In this document: positions 22,432 through 23,357 of the stretch, piece after piece | Layout: every line of letters begins with the position of its first letter | Position numbering within the stretch: position 1 is the first letter of the stretch | Assembly: GCA_964395765.1 (NCBI GenBank) | Contig: CAYNCU010000040.1 | Span: 1-23,357, forward strand | Direction of reading: 5' to 3' | Origin: DATDPY01 sp964395765 | GTDB taxonomy: Bacteria; Bacteroidota; Bacteroidia; Cytophagales; Cyclobacteriaceae | Length of the DNA: 23,357 nt | The notes under the pieces: generated by a model | Told to the model about the DNA's origin: nothing | The model's database searches: none | Seen by the model: only the letters and a program-made list of their open reading frames with translations | Translations under genes and position numbers: made by a program

Positions 22432-22793
22432 CGGCACATTGTGCTTTCAATACTTTCATAAAGAAATTATTGTTGATATCACTTTCCATAATCATTATTT
22501 CAGGATGCGCGTCGGAGACTATGGTACCTAAACCTGGACCGGTAGCCATTGAAAATAAAATGGGATATTCGTGCAGCCTTGATTCGTTAAAAAGCGGATA
22601 TAAATTATATATTCATAAATGCGGCAACTGTCACTTTTTGTACCGCCCTTCGAAATTTTCGAATGAAAAATGGGAAGCCAAATTGCCGGAAATGTCAGTG
22701 AAAGCAAAAATTACGACGGGGGAGAAAAACCTGATCCTTGCCTATATCCTGACCATAAAAAAAATACAATCGGATCAACGGCGAGGTCAGTGA
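22413..22793 (+). CDS. Monohaem cytochrome c lipoprotein
   Basis: 126 residues. A long n-region, then IKKLLLISLSIIIISGC with lipobox ISGC (Cys32), so it is lipidated on a membrane in the periplasm. One haem motif CGNCH (70-74) is followed by FLYRPSKFSNEKWEAKLPEM, where Met94 is the likely sixth ligand, and by a final helix TTGEKNLILAYILTIKK. This is a compact class I type cytochrome common in Bacteroidota. The gene begins inside the end of the barrel gene (19-base overlap), so the partners are probably translated together. It could carry electrons between periplasmic enzymes and the membrane; no partner enzyme lies next to it on the same strand. Confidence 0.85.
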   Translation: MGLQPLTAHCAFNTFIKKLLLISLSIIIISGCASETMVPKPGPVAIENKMGYSCSLDSLKSGYKLYIHKCGNCHFLYRPSKFSNEKWEAKLPEMSVKAKITTGEKNLILAYILTIKKIQSDQRRGQ

Positions 22794-22828
22794 ATTAATT
22801 TGAATAAAAGATCTTAAAAAGCACTTTT

Positions 22829-23357
22829 TTACTTAACAGGGAATCCAACCGTTTGTCCGAACAGTACTCTTTGGCCCGGCCGGAGTTTTAATTTGGATTC
22901 GAGCCCCTTTTTATTGCAATTATGAAACCAGGCGGCAAGCCCTTTCGAGGCAGCGAATAAATAGACATTTGCGGCGATAAGACCGGTATCGACGAAATAA
23001 TAAGATTTTTGAATTTCTGAATCAAGCAAGCCCGGCTCCCGGTAACCGGATGTATGTATCAGTTTGTTCACATCCGCGACGTAGATCAGGTTCACCGGGG
23101 TGTAGGCCACAAAATCTTCCTGTCCCCGGCCGATCGCAAATTTCCTAAGGTCTCCCGGCATAACAGGAATTAACCGGTGATGTATCGCATCATAAATAAA
23201 TACACCTTCTTCAAGAATTACATAAATATCGATTTCCTGAGAATTACTGGCCGATGCAGCCGTTCTACCCGGAATATTAAAGGGACCTTTTTTACGGTTC
23301 ACTCCCCATGCCGCCCAAAGCAGGTCGGATATGGTCTGCAAGGACAATTTCTTATCA
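22829..23357 (-). CDS. FMN nitroreductase (SagB-like), 5' end cut off by window
   Basis: The frame stays open to the right edge. The TTG at 23345-23347 is not the start, because upstream codons read D-K-K-L-S-L-Q, the usual lead into LSLQTISDLLWAAWGVNR of nitroreductases; the missing part should hold the RRSxR FMN phosphate-binding start. Visible features are WAAWGVNR, GRTAASASNSQEIDIYVI (FMN contact), YYFVDTGLIAANVYLFAASKGLAAW (dimer helix) and a final GQRVLFGQTVGFPVK. Such flavoproteins reduce quinones, nitro compounds or enones with NAD(P)H. It converges on the cytochrome gene, leaving 35 bases without a clear terminator. The family is confident; substrate unknown. Confidence 0.85.
   Translation of the reverse strand, partial: DKKLSLQTISDLLWAAWGVNRKKGPFNIPGRTAASASNSQEIDIYVILEEGVFIYDAIHHRLIPVMPGDLRKFAIGRGQEDFVAYTPVNLIYVADVNKLIHTSGYREPGLLDSEIQKSYYFVDTGLIAANVYLFAASKGLAAWFHNCNKKGLESKLKLRPGQRVLFGQTVGFPVK

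Noticed and set aside
23345..23347. TTG start that would make the nitroreductase a complete 172-residue protein
   Set aside because: The frame is open to the window edge and the upstream codons (DKKLSLQ) continue the conserved lead of the family, so the gene is truncated by the window.
1..23357. Anti-phage defence or toxin-antitoxin system
   Set aside because: No nuclease, NTPase, toxin or reverse transcriptase motif is visible in any gene; the content is housekeeping stress, transport and regulation.
1..23357. tRNA or rRNA genes
   Set aside because: No intergenic region shows a cloverleaf with a TTCGAAT-type T-arm or conserved rRNA segments on reading both strands.

Overview
The window looks like a chromosomal stretch from a member of the Bacteroidota. 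Several things point that way. Starts lack Shine-Dalgarno sequences. Many starts are preceded by the TAnnTTTG type of -7 box. There are several SPII lipoproteins, a TonB-dependent receptor with an N-terminal carboxypeptidase-regulatory-like domain, a PadR regulator coupled to an FtsX/MacB-type permease with a prefix domain, and intergenic repeats rich in CTTTGCG or in AATTGAATATT-like units. I see no rRNA, tRNA, CRISPR array, transposase or phage gene.

Layout. (1) 1-1112: an 8-bp tandem repeat at the left edge, then a minus-strand fluoride module made of a fluoride riboswitch, crcB and a DUF190 gene. (2) 1168-6578: a PD40-propeller lipoprotein (minus), then on the plus strand a lipoprotein fusing cytochrome c to a PQQ-type sugar dehydrogenase, a small lipoprotein, a DODA/YgiD-type extradiol dioxygenase and an NTF2-like lipoprotein. 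(3) 6904-10152: a TonB-dependent receptor facing away from a DtxR-family metal regulator, with a 16-bp palindrome inside the receptor promoter. (4) 10163-14249: DUF488, an Rrf2-family regulator with three cysteines, a RIC/YtfE di-iron protein and, divergently, the quinol-type nitric oxide reductase NorZ. This is a compact nitric-oxide stress locus with a dyad between its two divergent promoters. (5) 14250-16494: a structured intergenic region, a Crp/Fnr-type regulator and an O-methyltransferase whose upstream region carries a 13-bp direct repeat. (6) 16566-19498: PadR and a large ABC permease overlapping by one base. (7) 19835-23357: an unrecognised membrane protein, an orphan NarL-type response regulator with four cysteines near its linker and a perfect 11-1-11 palindrome just before its start, an outer-membrane barrel protein, a monohaem cytochrome c lipoprotein overlapping it, and an FMN nitroreductase cut by the window end.

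The common theme is stress and redox handling: fluoride export, metal-regulated uptake, nitric oxide detoxification and periplasmic electron transfer. Several neighbouring regulators have visible candidate operators. No single element is clearly a wholly new system. The best candidates for new biology are the response regulator / barrel / cytochrome group with its Fur-like palindrome, and the regulator-operator pairings at 9401-9488, 11891-11962 and 15328-15412. All functional statements rest on reading the sequence and on family knowledge; no database search was run.
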